DNA of 64,000 nucleotides from Helicobacter sp. 11S02629-2 (lineage in GTDB: Bacteria; Campylobacterota; Campylobacteria; Campylobacterales; Helicobacteraceae), in NCBI RefSeq assembly GCF_002272875.1, contig NZ_MLAN01000001.1:186001-250000 (forward strand), written 5' to 3'. Under the pieces are notes generated by a model that saw only the letters and a list, made by a program, of their open reading frames with translations, had not been told where the DNA came from and searched no databases. Shown piece by piece: positions 8,487 through 17,011 of this stretch (positions within the stretch are counted from its first letter, which is position 1; every line of letters starts with the position of its first letter). Position numbers and translations under genes: made by a program.

Positions 8487-10025
8487 TTATGGTAAGAGTA
8501 TCTTTAAGTTGCTAGGGATTTGTTCTAGCATGCCATTTAAAAAGACATCTTCTAAAAGCATATCACCACATAAAAATATCTCTTCTATACCATCATTTTT
8601 TATTAGGTCTGCAAGGTAGTCGCCCATGAACTCACAGATAGAATCTATCATGCCTTGAGAGAGTAAACTATCATCAATGCCCGCTACTTCAAAAGTCATA
8701 AGCCCGCGTAAGATTCTTACGTAGTCTAGGGTGTTAGGACACTCATGGTTTTTTTTAACTTTTATATCTATCTTTGGCCCCTTATCTCTTATACAGTCAT
8801 GGGCTAGCTTCATAAGAGTAAAGCTATCACTTAGCTTCTCATCAAACCCTAGTAAAAAAGAAGTCACTTTAAAAAAGTCCACTAGGTTAGCACTCTTTAC
8901 AACTGTGTTCATATCAGCCCTAGATTCCAAACCTTTGCGTTCTTCTAAAAACTTAGTAGCTATCTTAGCTCCAGTCTTTTTAGACCTCATAGAATCTAAA
9001 AGCTCTAAAGGAGAAAAACTAAAACTAAAATCTAACTCCTTGTGAAACTCCCCATCTCCAGCTATCAAAAATAGTGTATCTGCTTTTTTATCAAACTGAA
9101 ATAAAGCTCTTTTAGGCTTAACTAGCAAGTTAACATCACGCGGTATAAAAAGCTTTTTGTGAGAAAGCATAAAGTTGCGCTCTGCAAGTGTGAAAGAGTT
9201 AAAAACTGGCTCTAAAAAACTAAGTGTTTCATAACTTAGATCAAAGCTAAGCTCTTTTACTTCTTTAGAATCTAGGCTTTTTATAAATACAAAGTCTATC
9301 TCAAAGCGCTCTAAGAACTTTAAAAAGCAGTTTAAAAGGATATCTTTAGGCAAGGAGGCAAATAAAAAATGATAGTTTTTTGTATCAAACATATCTTTAA
9401 ATATCTCTTTAACCTTAACACTTATAAAGGGACGCTCAAAGCTAGGAAGGGAGTTTTTTGTCTTTTCATCTAGTCTTAGATAGCTACTAGCAGCACCAAG
9501 ATTAGCAAACATAGCGTAGTTAGATATAGGATTTGCAGAGATGACAAAAGGCATATTATTAACTTCTACATAGATGTTTTCTTTATTTTTAAGCTTGATA
9601 GCTAAGTCATCAAAGCTTTTAGAGTTTTCTTTGATATCTACAAAGTTTGAAAGACCTTCAAAGTCTTCGCTTTTTAAGATCTCAGTTAGCTCTAAAACAT
9701 CATAGACTTTATGATCTTTTTCTTTTTTGTCAAGCTTTTCATAGTTTTTGGTATCTATGAGACTAAAGGCTACTACTTCTTTAAAAGTGATACTTGAACA
9801 AAATGGCAGTCTTGAAGAAAGGGCGTTTGCAAACTCTAAGACTTCTTTACTATCTCCTGAAGCTACTACATAAAGCATAGAATCTTCATATAGAAAATAA
9901 AAACTAACATCTTTAAAGTCTAAGGCTATATTTTTTAGTATCTTTATAAAATTGCCAAGTATCCCAAAACTTTTATCAAATCCCACATCCACGCTAAAGC
10001 TAAACCTTAAAGTTAACTCTTCCAT
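8487..10025 (-). CDS. hydE: Hydrogenase-associated protein HydE (Helicobacter type)
   Basis: The 512-residue protein directly follows hydD (stop and start abut as TAAATG). Size and position match HydE of Helicobacter (HP0635 in H. pylori), a large protein coded at the end of the uptake-hydrogenase operon. HydE is linked to formation of active Ni-Fe hydrogenase but has no well-defined enzymatic motif. The sequence shows a ValAspValGlyPheAspLysSerPheGly-like N-terminal segment, alternating alpha/beta character and a Cys-containing GIEEIFLCGDMLLEDVFLNG end, reminiscent of HypF C-terminal (Kae1-like) folds. No CxxC metal sites are seen. The structural hydrogenase genes are not adjacent. Confidence 0.7.
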   Translation of the reverse strand: MEELTLRFSFSVDVGFDKSFGILGNFIKILKNIALDFKDVSFYFLYEDSMLYVVASGDSKEVLEFANALSSRLPFCSSITFKEVVAFSLIDTKNYEKLDKKEKDHKVYDVLELTEILKSEDFEGLSNFVDIKENSKSFDDLAIKLKNKENIYVEVNNMPFVISANPISNYAMFANLGAASSYLRLDEKTKNSLPSFERPFISVKVKEIFKDMFDTKNYHFLFASLPKDILLNCFLKFLERFEIDFVFIKSLDSKEVKELSFDLSYETLSFLEPVFNSFTLAERNFMLSHKKLFIPRDVNLLVKPKRALFQFDKKADTLFLIAGDGEFHKELDFSFSFSPLELLDSMRSKKTGAKIATKFLEERKGLESRADMNTVVKSANLVDFFKVTSFLLGFDEKLSDSFTLMKLAHDCIRDKGPKIDIKVKKNHECPNTLDYVRILRGLMTFEVAGIDDSLLSQGMIDSICEFMGDYLADLIKNDGIEEIFLCGDMLLEDVFLNGMLEQIPSNLKILLP

Positions 10026-10571
10026 TTAAAATCCTTTATAAGAGAGATTAGCCACTTCTTGTAAGTCTAAGTTGGCATTTTTTATCTCATATCTAAAGCC
10101 TAGTTTTTGCAACTGGCTTAATGCCTCTTCTTCCATGACGCCTATAGACTTTAAAAGCTCTAAGCTTAGCTCAAAAGTTGTATCGTGACCTATAACATAG
10201 GGCACTATACCTATAACATGAACATTTGGGAGATCCCCCATCATCTCATGTAGTCTTAAAGTCTGAAGCATCTCTACTTCATGTGCGCTACCTGCCCACT
10301 GCACCACGTTTGGTATAGCTTTAAAGTTAAAACTATACACATCACCGACATTTCCTCCTTCTGCACTAACGCAATCAAGGATTAGCACTTCATCATACTC
10401 ACTTATTAGCGGTATTAAAGCATTAGCCAAAGTACCACCATCTATAAACTCTACACTTAGCCCATCTGCTTTAAAAGCATACTTTAGCTTTAAGTAGTTG
10501 CATAGGTGCACACCTATACCCTCATCGCCAAATAAGATATTACCAACTCCTAAAACTAAAACTTTTTTCAA
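10026..10571 (-). CDS. hydD: Hydrogenase maturation endopeptidase, HupD/HyaD family
   Basis: The 181-residue M52-family protease removes the C-terminal peptide of the Ni-Fe hydrogenase large subunit after nickel insertion. The N-terminus LVLGVGNILFGDEGIG gives the conserved metal-binding Glu, and FIDGGTLANALIPLI and LILDCVSAEG follow with the second acidic ligand. The AHEVEMLQTL segment supplies the metal-binding His. Length is typical (160-190). It is followed without a gap by hydE. The large subunit substrate must be coded outside this window. Confidence 0.88.
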   Translation of the reverse strand: MKKVLVLGVGNILFGDEGIGVHLCNYLKLKYAFKADGLSVEFIDGGTLANALIPLISEYDEVLILDCVSAEGGNVGDVYSFNFKAIPNVVQWAGSAHEVEMLQTLRLHEMMGDLPNVHVIGIVPYVIGHDTTFELSLELLKSIGVMEEEALSQLQKLGFRYEIKNANLDLQEVANLSYKGF

Positions 10572-10605
10572 AATCCATCTCCCTTATCTTTAGCTTATAT
10601 AGAGT

Positions 10606-11223
10606 TTAATTAAAGTATCTATAAAAGCCACAGTCTTTACTTGCAAGGGTTAACATCTCTTTATCTCCCCTAGTGTCACCATAAACATAGATCTTTTCAT
10701 ACTTACTTAAGTCAAAAAGCTCTTTTATGCGTCTTACTTTTTCAGGACCATAGCAGTTTTTGCTTGCAAAGTTGCCACTTAGTTTTAAGCCTTTTTTTTC
10801 TAGCTTAGTTCCTATTAACTCCATGCCCATACTTTTTGTAAACTCTTGTAAGTAGTCTTCAAATGAAGCACTTACTAGCACAACTTTTGCGCCCTCTTCT
10901 CTATGCTTTTTTATCCTATCAAGTCCACTAGCTTTGCAATCACTTAAAAGTAAGGGCAAAAAGTCTTTGCATTTTTGGTTAAAAAACGCTAAGTCTAGAT
11001 TAGAAAAAGCCTTACTAACTACTCTTTTTTTTACTTGCTCATTAGTTAAAAACTTTAGCTTAAAAGCTATCAAAAGATGTAAGTTAGAAAAAACAGCTTT
11101 ATAAAACCCCTTTTTACCTAAGACAAACTTCATAAAACGTGCAAAGGAATCACTCCTTGTGATGGTTCCATCAAAGTCAAAAAATGCTATCTCTTTAGAT
11201 ATATTCACCTTATTTGCATCCAA
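10606..11223 (-). CDS. HAD-IB family phosphatase (PSPase/PgpC-like)
   Basis: The 205-residue HAD hydrolase has motif I FFDFDGTITRSDSF (nucleophile Asp), motif II LVSASFEDYL, and motifs III/IV around GPEKVRRIKEL and YVYGDTRGDKEML. The helical cap after motif I is of the HAD-IB type. Relatives include SerB-like, CicA-like and PgpC-like enzymes (phosphatidylglycerophosphate phosphatase), and the substrate cannot be assigned from sequence alone. A lipid role is worth considering because the PgpA-like protein at 21907 lacks its catalytic acids. The ribosome site before the ATG at 11223 is weak. Confidence 0.75.
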   Translation of the reverse strand: MDANKVNISKEIAFFDFDGTITRSDSFARFMKFVLGKKGFYKAVFSNLHLLIAFKLKFLTNEQVKKRVVSKAFSNLDLAFFNQKCKDFLPLLLSDCKASGLDRIKKHREEGAKVVLVSASFEDYLQEFTKSMGMELIGTKLEKKGLKLSGNFASKNCYGPEKVRRIKELFDLSKYEKIYVYGDTRGDKEMLTLASKDCGFYRYFN

Positions 11224-11465
11224 AAGCCAGTCCTTAGTTTATAGGGTTTTAAGCCATACTTTTTTTGTATATTTGTTTATATTTTACATCAAAAGTCATG
11301 CTTAAGAGAAGAATGCTTTTAAAATCATAAAACTTTAAGGATAGCTCTAGTGGCTTAAGGCTTAGATGTAAGTTGAAAAATATAAGTGAGATATAAAAAA
11401 TAGTAAGAGAATTAGGGAAAAAGATAAGAAAATGAGGATAAAAAGAAGAAGGATAAAAACTAGCT

Positions 11466-11885
11466 TTATGTCCTATGCTGGCTTAAATGCTTGTGTTCAA
11501 GCTCTGCTAGCACGTCTTTTTCTAAGTCATAAAGCTCATATCTTATATCTTTATAGTCTTCCCATCTGCCAAGCTCTTTAAGCTCTTCTATCTTTAAGAA
11601 CTCTTCTAAAACTCTAGCACTTTCTTCAGCACGCTTAAAGTTTGCCTTTAGTATGGAGGAAAGATCTAAGCGTGCCCCTTCAGATTCTATATTTTGCTTT
11701 AAGACATCATGTGTGCTATCTCTAGCATAAAGCACTTTAGAATCTAAAACTACTTTATGTCTTAGAAGTTTTAATCGTAAGCTTAGTTTTTTGGAATCTA
11801 AAATATAGCGCGTGCAGTCTTCAACCACACGCAAGCCTTCTTTAAGACGATTGACATTTGCATCAAGTAGTCTTAAAGTTTTCAT
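11466..11885 (-). CDS. thiD2: Stand-alone ThiD2-family protein (HMP-phosphate kinase)
   Basis: The 139-residue protein opens with LRLLDANVNRLKEGLRVVED followed by LRLKLLRHKV and an EESARVLEEF segment, which are signatures of the ThiD2 domain. That domain is known alone or fused in front of thiamine-phosphate synthase, and is described as a monofunctional hydroxymethylpyrimidine-phosphate kinase. It is often misannotated as thiamine-phosphate pyrophosphorylase, but no ThiE TIM-barrel is present here. The gene starts exactly after the stop of the Bax-inhibitor-like gene. With thiC and thiL in the same window, it fits the pyrimidine branch of thiamine synthesis. Confidence 0.75.
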   Translation of the reverse strand: MKTLRLLDANVNRLKEGLRVVEDCTRYILDSKKLSLRLKLLRHKVVLDSKVLYARDSTHDVLKQNIESEGARLDLSSILKANFKRAEESARVLEEFLKIEELKELGRWEDYKDIRYELYDLEKDVLAELEHKHLSQHRT

Positions 11886-12590
11886 CTATCTATTGTTGCT
11901 GCCTAAGATTCCAAAGATTTGAAGTAGTGAAACAAACACGTTCAAGAAGTCTAGATATAAAGCAATAGCCGCCATGATAGGGCTGTTATATCTACCTTTG
12001 ATGATGTTTTGAGTGTCATAGGCTATATAGATGCTAAATATAATAGTAGCAATACCTGCTATGCCTAATTGAAGCATAGAGCTTTTTAGTAAAAACATAT
12101 TAAGCAAAGAAACTATAACAACTACTATGACAGATATAAATAAGATCTTGCCGATGTTTGCTAAGTCTCTAGGCGTCTTTATAGCATAAAGGCTCATGAC
12201 ACCAAAGATGATAGTAGTCATAGCTAAAGCCTGTACTACGCCACTTAAACCATTAACGCTTATAACAAAGGCTAATAGCGGCACTAAGGTCACACCACTT
12301 AAAAATGTAAAAATAGCAAGTAGGGCTATGTTGATACCCGGCTTTTCTTTTAGAAACATTAGGGCTATCAAAGCTACTATTTCTAATATGAATATAGGCC
12401 ATCTAAAAGATACTACGAAATTAACGTTATATAAGCCTATAAACGCACCTATAGTCGCTAAAAGCAAACTGGCTGCAAAAAACTTATAGGTAGTTTTCAC
12501 AAAGTTCACTAAAGCGGTGTCAGACTGGGCTGAAGCAGCTTCTCTTTCTTTGTGTGAATCTCTTGTGTAATTTCTATTATACAATCCCAT
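11886..12590 (-). CDS. Bax inhibitor-1/YccA family membrane protein
   Basis: The 234-residue integral membrane protein has about seven hydrophobic helices after a 30-residue polar N-terminus. The C-terminal IFSIYIAYDTQNI segment, with its conserved Asp, and YLDFLNVFVSLLQIFG are typical of the BI-1/YccA (UPF0005) family. Members are proposed pH-sensitive calcium leak channels or protease (FtsH) modulators; the role in this group is not settled. It is divergent from gapA, an arrangement also seen for HP0920/HP0921 of H. pylori. It overlaps nothing and is followed directly by thiD2. Confidence 0.85.
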   Translation of the reverse strand: MGLYNRNYTRDSHKEREAASAQSDTALVNFVKTTYKFFAASLLLATIGAFIGLYNVNFVVSFRWPIFILEIVALIALMFLKEKPGINIALLAIFTFLSGVTLVPLLAFVISVNGLSGVVQALAMTTIIFGVMSLYAIKTPRDLANIGKILFISVIVVVIVSLLNMFLLKSSMLQLGIAGIATIIFSIYIAYDTQNIIKGRYNSPIMAAIALYLDFLNVFVSLLQIFGILGSNNR

Positions 12591-12631
12591 ATATTCTCCC
12601 TTTTTAAAATTAACTTTAACTTCGGGATGTT

Positions 12632-12671
12632 AACACAAGATATTTAATCTTTAAACACAAGATATTATAAT
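12632..12671 (+). promoter_or_regulatory. gapA promoter with two direct repeats
   Basis: The 13-bp sequence AACACAAGATATT occurs at 12632-12644 and again at 12654-12666, 22 bp apart (two helical turns). The second copy runs into a -10-like TATAAT at 12666-12671, about 40 bp before the gapA ATG. The spacing suggests side-by-side protein binding at the promoter. The regulator is unknown. Confidence 0.5.
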
Positions 12672-12710
12672 TAGCCTCTAATAGGTGTACGATAAGGACG
12701 GACTAAGCTA

Positions 12711-13691
12711 ATGATAACAGTAGCAATAAATGGCTTTGGAAGAATAGGCAGGGTGATATTAAGAGAGGCTTTAAAACGCAACGATATCAAAGTAGTAGCT
12801 TGTAATGACATATCTAGCTGGGAGATTCTAAGCTATCTACTTGAGTTTGACACAGCACATGGCCCACTTAATAAAGAAGTGATCTTAGAAGGTGATAGGC
12901 TGCTAGTTGGGAATCAAGATATAAAACTAACTAGTCTTCCAAACTTTCATATTAGTGATGTAGACTTTGTCTTAGAGTGCACTGGGAAAGTTGGCTCTAT
13001 AACTGATGTCACCTACCATCTAGATAATGGAGTAAAAAACGTCATCATCGGTGCTAATGCCAAAGATACGCCAACTTTCGTGCTTGGTGCTAACACCCAC
13101 TTATATAAGGGTGAACGCATCATCTCTAATGCCTCTTGTACCACTAACTGCATAGCTAGTATTTGTAAGATTATAGATTCTAACTTCACTATAAAAAGTG
13201 GGACTTTAAGCACAGTCCACAGTTACACTAATGATCAAAATCTAGTAGATAGTGCCCATAGAAGTGATAAAAGAAGAAGCAGGGCTAGTGCACAAAACAT
13301 AGTCCCAACTACAACTAACGCAGCCCTTGCCCTCCACAAAGTTCTTCCTAACCTAAAAGGCAAGATGCATGGTCATAGCCTTAGAGTGCCAGTGCTTGAT
13401 GTATCTATGTCAGACCTTAGCTTTTGTGTAGAAAAAAGAGCCAGCAAAGAAGAGATAAATGACCTTTTTATAAAGCACTCACAAACTGATCTAAAAGGTA
13501 TATTAAAAGTAGATTCTAAGCATCGCGTAAGTAGTGACTTTTTAGGCGATAGTGCTAGCTCTATAGTAGCACTAGATCTAACCTTTAGTATACAAGATAT
13601 GATAAAAGTCATGGCTTGGTATGATAATGAAACTGGCTATGCTAATAGGATGCTTGATATGTGCAACTTTATACATAATTTTAAGGGATAG
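12711..13691 (+). CDS. gapA: Glyceraldehyde-3-phosphate dehydrogenase
   Basis: The 326-residue type I GAPDH interconverts glyceraldehyde-3-phosphate and 1,3-bisphosphoglycerate using NAD(P). The Rossmann start INGFGRIGRVILREAL, the catalytic SNASCTTNCIAS (Cys), the HSYTNDQNLVD segment with the catalytic His, and the C-terminal WYDNETGYANR are intact. The residue pair after the second strand (CND) suggests NAD use. It is slightly short compared with the usual 330-335. It is divergent from the BI-1 gene and overlaps nothing; the ABC ATPase starts one base after its stop. With fbp in the same window, a gluconeogenic role is likely. Confidence 0.93.
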   Translation: MITVAINGFGRIGRVILREALKRNDIKVVACNDISSWEILSYLLEFDTAHGPLNKEVILEGDRLLVGNQDIKLTSLPNFHISDVDFVLECTGKVGSITDVTYHLDNGVKNVIIGANAKDTPTFVLGANTHLYKGERIISNASCTTNCIASICKIIDSNFTIKSGTLSTVHSYTNDQNLVDSAHRSDKRRSRASAQNIVPTTTNAALALHKVLPNLKGKMHGHSLRVPVLDVSMSDLSFCVEKRASKEEINDLFIKHSQTDLKGILKVDSKHRVSSDFLGDSASSIVALDLTFSIQDMIKVMAWYDNETGYANRMLDMCNFIHNFKG

Positions 13692-13692
13692 G

Positions 13693-14328
13693 ATGCTAAA
13701 ACTAGAGAGTATAACCCACGCCTTTGATATAGAGCTTTATAAAGACTTAAATCTAGATGTAAAAGCACAAGAAAGTGTGGCTATCTTAGGAGTTAGTGGA
13801 AGTGGAAAAAGCACTATCTTAAATCACGCCTCAAGCTTTTTAAAACCTCTAAAAGGTAGCGTAAAGATAGATGAAGTTGATATCTACTCACTTAAAAGTG
13901 ACAAGCTTGCAAGCTTGCGCAAACAGACTTTGGGCGTTATCTTTCAGTCTCATTATCTTTTTAGAGGCTTTAGTGCTTATGAAAACTTAAAAGTAGCAAG
14001 TATCTTAGGTGATAAAGAAATAGATTCTAAGATGCTAGAAAGCTTTGGTATAGAACATGTCTTAAAACAGCAAATCGGCACACTTAGTGGAGGGCAGCAG
14101 CAACGACTTAGCATAGCACGCGTACTAACCAAGATGCCGCGAGTGCTAATAGCAGATGAACCAACGGGGAATCTTGATTCTAAAACTGCTAGAGATGTTA
14201 TGAATCATCTTTTTAACTATATCAAGGCTAATGACGCCTGCATGCTTTTAGCAACACACGACACAGAGCTTGCAAGGCTTTGTGATAAGACCTATATGCT
14301 AAAAGACTGCAAGCTAGAAAGAATCTAA
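13693..14328 (+). CDS. ABC transporter ATP-binding protein, LolD-like
   Basis: The ATG at 13693, one base after the gapA stop, gives a 211-residue protein; an upstream in-frame Met at 13621 lies inside gapA and is unlikely. Walker A GVSGSGKST, Q-loop FQSHYLF, signature [15 protein letters not shown], Walker B VLIADEPTGNLD and the switch His (LLATHDTELA) are complete. Size and the ADEPTGNLDSKT sequence place it in the MacB/LolD/FtsE subgroup, which acts in lipoprotein release or envelope remodelling. No permease gene is next to it, so the partner is unknown. Confidence 0.85.
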   Translation: MLKLESITHAFDIELYKDLNLDVKAQESVAILGVSGSGKSTILNHASSFLKPLKGSVKIDEVDIYSLKSDKLASLRKQTLGVIFQSHYLFRGFSAYENLKVASILGDKEIDSKMLESFGIEHVLKQQIGTLSGGQQQRLSIARVLTKMPRVLIADEPTGNLDSKTARDVMNHLFNYIKANDACMLLATHDTELARLCDKTYMLKDCKLERI

Positions 14329-14441
14329 ATATCTTCTTAGCCTACTAGCAGTTGCATCTTAAGTTTTATTCTTACTTCAAATACAAAAGTAAGCCCACAT
14401 AACTTTGAGAAACTTTTAGCACAAAAGTCTCTCACTCTCTA

Positions 14442-15722
14442 CTAAAAGTGAAACTTCCTTGTATCTATCCTTACATTTAGCACTTGATGATAAGTAAAGT
14501 TCATGCCCGGTAAAGAAGCCACTGTGTTATTAAAGCTAGCCTTCCACCACTCAAATACAGCATCAAGCCTCCAAGTCACATATTTACTAGATTTTAAAAC
14601 TACAAAGAAGTCATTAACCACTAGTCTATCTGCTCTAAAAAGTGCTATAGGCTGATAAAGATTGTTTCTATACCCTGCTCCATCATAAGAAAGTAGCTGA
14701 CCAGTTCCTTCATAGTAAGTACCGTTATAGCCTAGCCACTTATACTGTAGCTGCCAAGCTAGCTCTAAGCCACCACGAGGCACATACTTATCTATAACTG
14801 GTCTAAAACGCTCAGCACTTCCAGAGTAGCCAAGACCTATATAAGCCCTATTTAACCCTATAAATCTACCTAGATCACTTCCAACACTAGCTCTATAGTA
14901 AAGCTGCTCAGCTATATCTACAGCTCCATTTGCTCTTGGGAAGCTAGCTGCTGCAAGAGTATTAGGAGTAACTCCACCTTGAAGATAGTCTCTATCGTGT
15001 ATATGGTGATAAAGCCCTTGTGCGTCAAAGATTAAAAGTTTATTAAAAAACTCATAGTGGCTATTAAGTGCTACTCTAAATCGCTCCTTGCTAGCACCAC
15101 CACCTAGTATATTACCTCCATACCAGTCAAGGTGAAACTGACTATAACCATACTTTGTAGTACTATCTAGTAAAAAGCCTTTTACGTTAGGGTTTAAGAA
15201 GTAAAACGGCGCCCAAAATATAGACATATTAAAAGGCTTCATAATGTCTCTTGGGAAGATTCCAAAAACTGCCCTTAAGTGAGATCCTTCAGTATACTTA
15301 TTAAGATACTGATAATAAAGTCTTAGGCCATAGTCTCCTAGTCCATCTTGGTTGCCCATAGTAGTGCTAATTTTAGGTGCGTTATACTGAAGCTCTTGTC
15401 TTACATAACCACCAACGTGGATAGAGCTTTTATCATCAACCGCGTAACCTAGATCATAGCTACCTCTAACTCCACCACGGGTTATATCACCCCAAAAAAG
15501 ATTAGAATCTTCTATATTAATAGCAAACATATCAAACTGAAAACCTAAAGTAAAGCCTTTTTTGTTGTTTTTATGTTTTATCTCAAGCATATTAGTACTA
15601 GGAAGCACGCCTTCTTTAACCTGCGTATTGGCTAAATTAAGCTCCTGTGTGCTCTTTGGTAGTTCGCTAGCATTTAATGCTAAAATACCGCTTAGTGCTA
15701 AAAGTCCAAAAGATTTTTTCAT
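14442..15722 (-). CDS. Outer-membrane beta-barrel protein
   Basis: The start at 15722 (after AAAAGGGTG) gives 426 residues with a clean signal peptide, KKSFGLLALSGILALNASE; the frame can extend 31 codons upstream but lacks a ribosome site there. The mature part is rich in aromatic residues and alternating beta strands (GGVRGSYDLGYAV, LRLYYQYLN, WRLDAVFEWW) and ends in Phe (DTRKFHF), as barrel proteins do for BAM recognition. It does not show the classic Hop family N-terminus. Its cargo or ligand is unknown. It is divergent from mnmA. Confidence 0.7.
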   Translation of the reverse strand: MKKSFGLLALSGILALNASELPKSTQELNLANTQVKEGVLPSTNMLEIKHKNNKKGFTLGFQFDMFAINIEDSNLFWGDITRGGVRGSYDLGYAVDDKSSIHVGGYVRQELQYNAPKISTTMGNQDGLGDYGLRLYYQYLNKYTEGSHLRAVFGIFPRDIMKPFNMSIFWAPFYFLNPNVKGFLLDSTTKYGYSQFHLDWYGGNILGGGASKERFRVALNSHYEFFNKLLIFDAQGLYHHIHDRDYLQGGVTPNTLAAASFPRANGAVDIAEQLYYRASVGSDLGRFIGLNRAYIGLGYSGSAERFRPVIDKYVPRGGLELAWQLQYKWLGYNGTYYEGTGQLLSYDGAGYRNNLYQPIALFRADRLVVNDFFVVLKSSKYVTWRLDAVFEWWKASFNNTVASLPGMNFTYHQVLNVRIDTRKFHF

Positions 15723-15865
15723 GTTCACCCTTTTAAATGTTTTGCAATACTTTAATGCATAGTAAATGGTAACTAAAAATATATTTTTTCCAAATATATC
15801 AAGTTTTATTGACAAATAAACTTAAAACTAAACTTAAAAATTATAACTACACACAAAGGATTTTA

Positions 15866-16906
15866 ATGAAAGGTAAAAAAATTGCTCACTTAATGAGTGG
15901 AGGAGTTGATAGCTCTTATTGTGCTTATCTTTTAAAACAGCAAGGCTATGAAGTGCTTGGCATGTATCTAAAACTGCATAATAAAGATAAAAAACATGAC
16001 ATTTTTATAAAAAACTGCGAAGAAGTAAGCCGCCATCTTGACATAGAGTTTATAGTCATAGATGCAAAAAAAGAGTTTAAGGCTAGTGTTTATGACTACT
16101 TTATAGATAGCTATAAAGAAGGCATCACCCCTAATCCTTGCGCAGTTTGTAATCCTCTAATGAAGTTTGGCTTAGCCTTACAAAAGGCAAAAGAGTTAGG
16201 CTGTGAGTACATATCTACTGGGCACTATGCAAGGATAGAAACGCTTGATGGAGTTAAAAGGATAAGGTGTGCACTTGATGAAAGCAAAGATCAAAGCTAC
16301 TTTTTATATGGTCTAAGCCAAGATGCCCTAGATAGACTTATCTTCCCACTAGGTGATATGAAAAAAGTTGATATAAAACCTATAGCCCTTAAAGAGATGC
16401 CCTTCCTTGGCACGCTAGAAACTTACAAAGATAGTCAAGAGATATGCTTTGTAGATAAAAGCTATATAGACTTACTAAAAGAGCATCTAGAAGTAGAAAG
16501 AGAGGGAGATGTGCTAGATACTAAAGGTAACATAGTTGGCAAACACAAAGGCTATATGCAATACACCATAGGAAAACGCAAAGGCTTTAGTGTAAAAGGT
16601 GCCTTAACGCCTCACTTCGTACTAGACATAAACCCAAAGCTTAATCAAATCATAGTAGGTGATAAAAAAGACCTAGAGACCTATGAAGTAAAAGCTATCA
16701 ATAAGTCGCTACCTACAAACTTTGTGAATGGAATCTATAATGTAAAAGTGCGTTACAGAAGTGCTTTTAGCAAGGCTGAAGTTAGTCTAAATAGTGATAA
16801 CACCATAACTGCAAGACTTAAAGCCCCAGTTTATGGAGTGGCAAAAGGACAGGCTTTGGTTATCTACACTGATGATGTAGTAGTTGGCGGTGGGGTTATA
16901 GTTTAG
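15866..16906 (+). CDS. mnmA: tRNA-specific 2-thiouridylase
   Basis: The ATG at 15866, preceded by AAAGGA, gives 346 residues. MnmA adds sulfur to U34 of tRNA Lys, Glu and Gln. The PP-loop [13 protein letters not shown] near the N-terminus, the catalytic Cys in NPCAVCN, TGHYARI, the DQSYFLYGL segment and SQEICFV (second Cys) are all present, followed by the [15 protein letters not shown] central domain. Length is typical. A second PP-loop enzyme at 29752 is a different family. Confidence 0.92.
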   Translation: MKGKKIAHLMSGGVDSSYCAYLLKQQGYEVLGMYLKLHNKDKKHDIFIKNCEEVSRHLDIEFIVIDAKKEFKASVYDYFIDSYKEGITPNPCAVCNPLMKFGLALQKAKELGCEYISTGHYARIETLDGVKRIRCALDESKDQSYFLYGLSQDALDRLIFPLGDMKKVDIKPIALKEMPFLGTLETYKDSQEICFVDKSYIDLLKEHLEVEREGDVLDTKGNIVGKHKGYMQYTIGKRKGFSVKGALTPHFVLDINPKLNQIIVGDKKDLETYEVKAINKSLPTNFVNGIYNVKVRYRSAFSKAEVSLNSDNTITARLKAPVYGVAKGQALVIYTDDVVVGGGVIV

Positions 16907-16957
16907 ATTCTAGCAAGGCATTAACTACACTTACTACTATTGATAAAGAAGTCACAA

Positions 16958-17008
16958 AGGAGTGATAGAAGTTTTAAAACTTATATCACTCCTAGCTTAA
17001 AAAAGCTA
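16958..17008. terminator. Double hairpin between convergent mnmA and thiC
   Basis: The first stem, AGGAGTGATA / TATCACTCCT (16958-16967 with 16984-16993), encloses an inner palindrome AAGTTTTAAAACTT. The second, TAGCTT / AAGCTA (16993-17008), is followed by CTTTTAACTC on the plus strand. Together they probably terminate both transcripts. Confidence 0.65.
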
Positions 17009-17011
17009 CTT

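Noticed and set aside
11466-11885. Truncated thiamine-phosphate synthase (ThiE) pseudogene
   Set aside because: The frame is intact with its own start and stop, and the domain matches the separate ThiD2 family rather than a ThiE barrel fragment.
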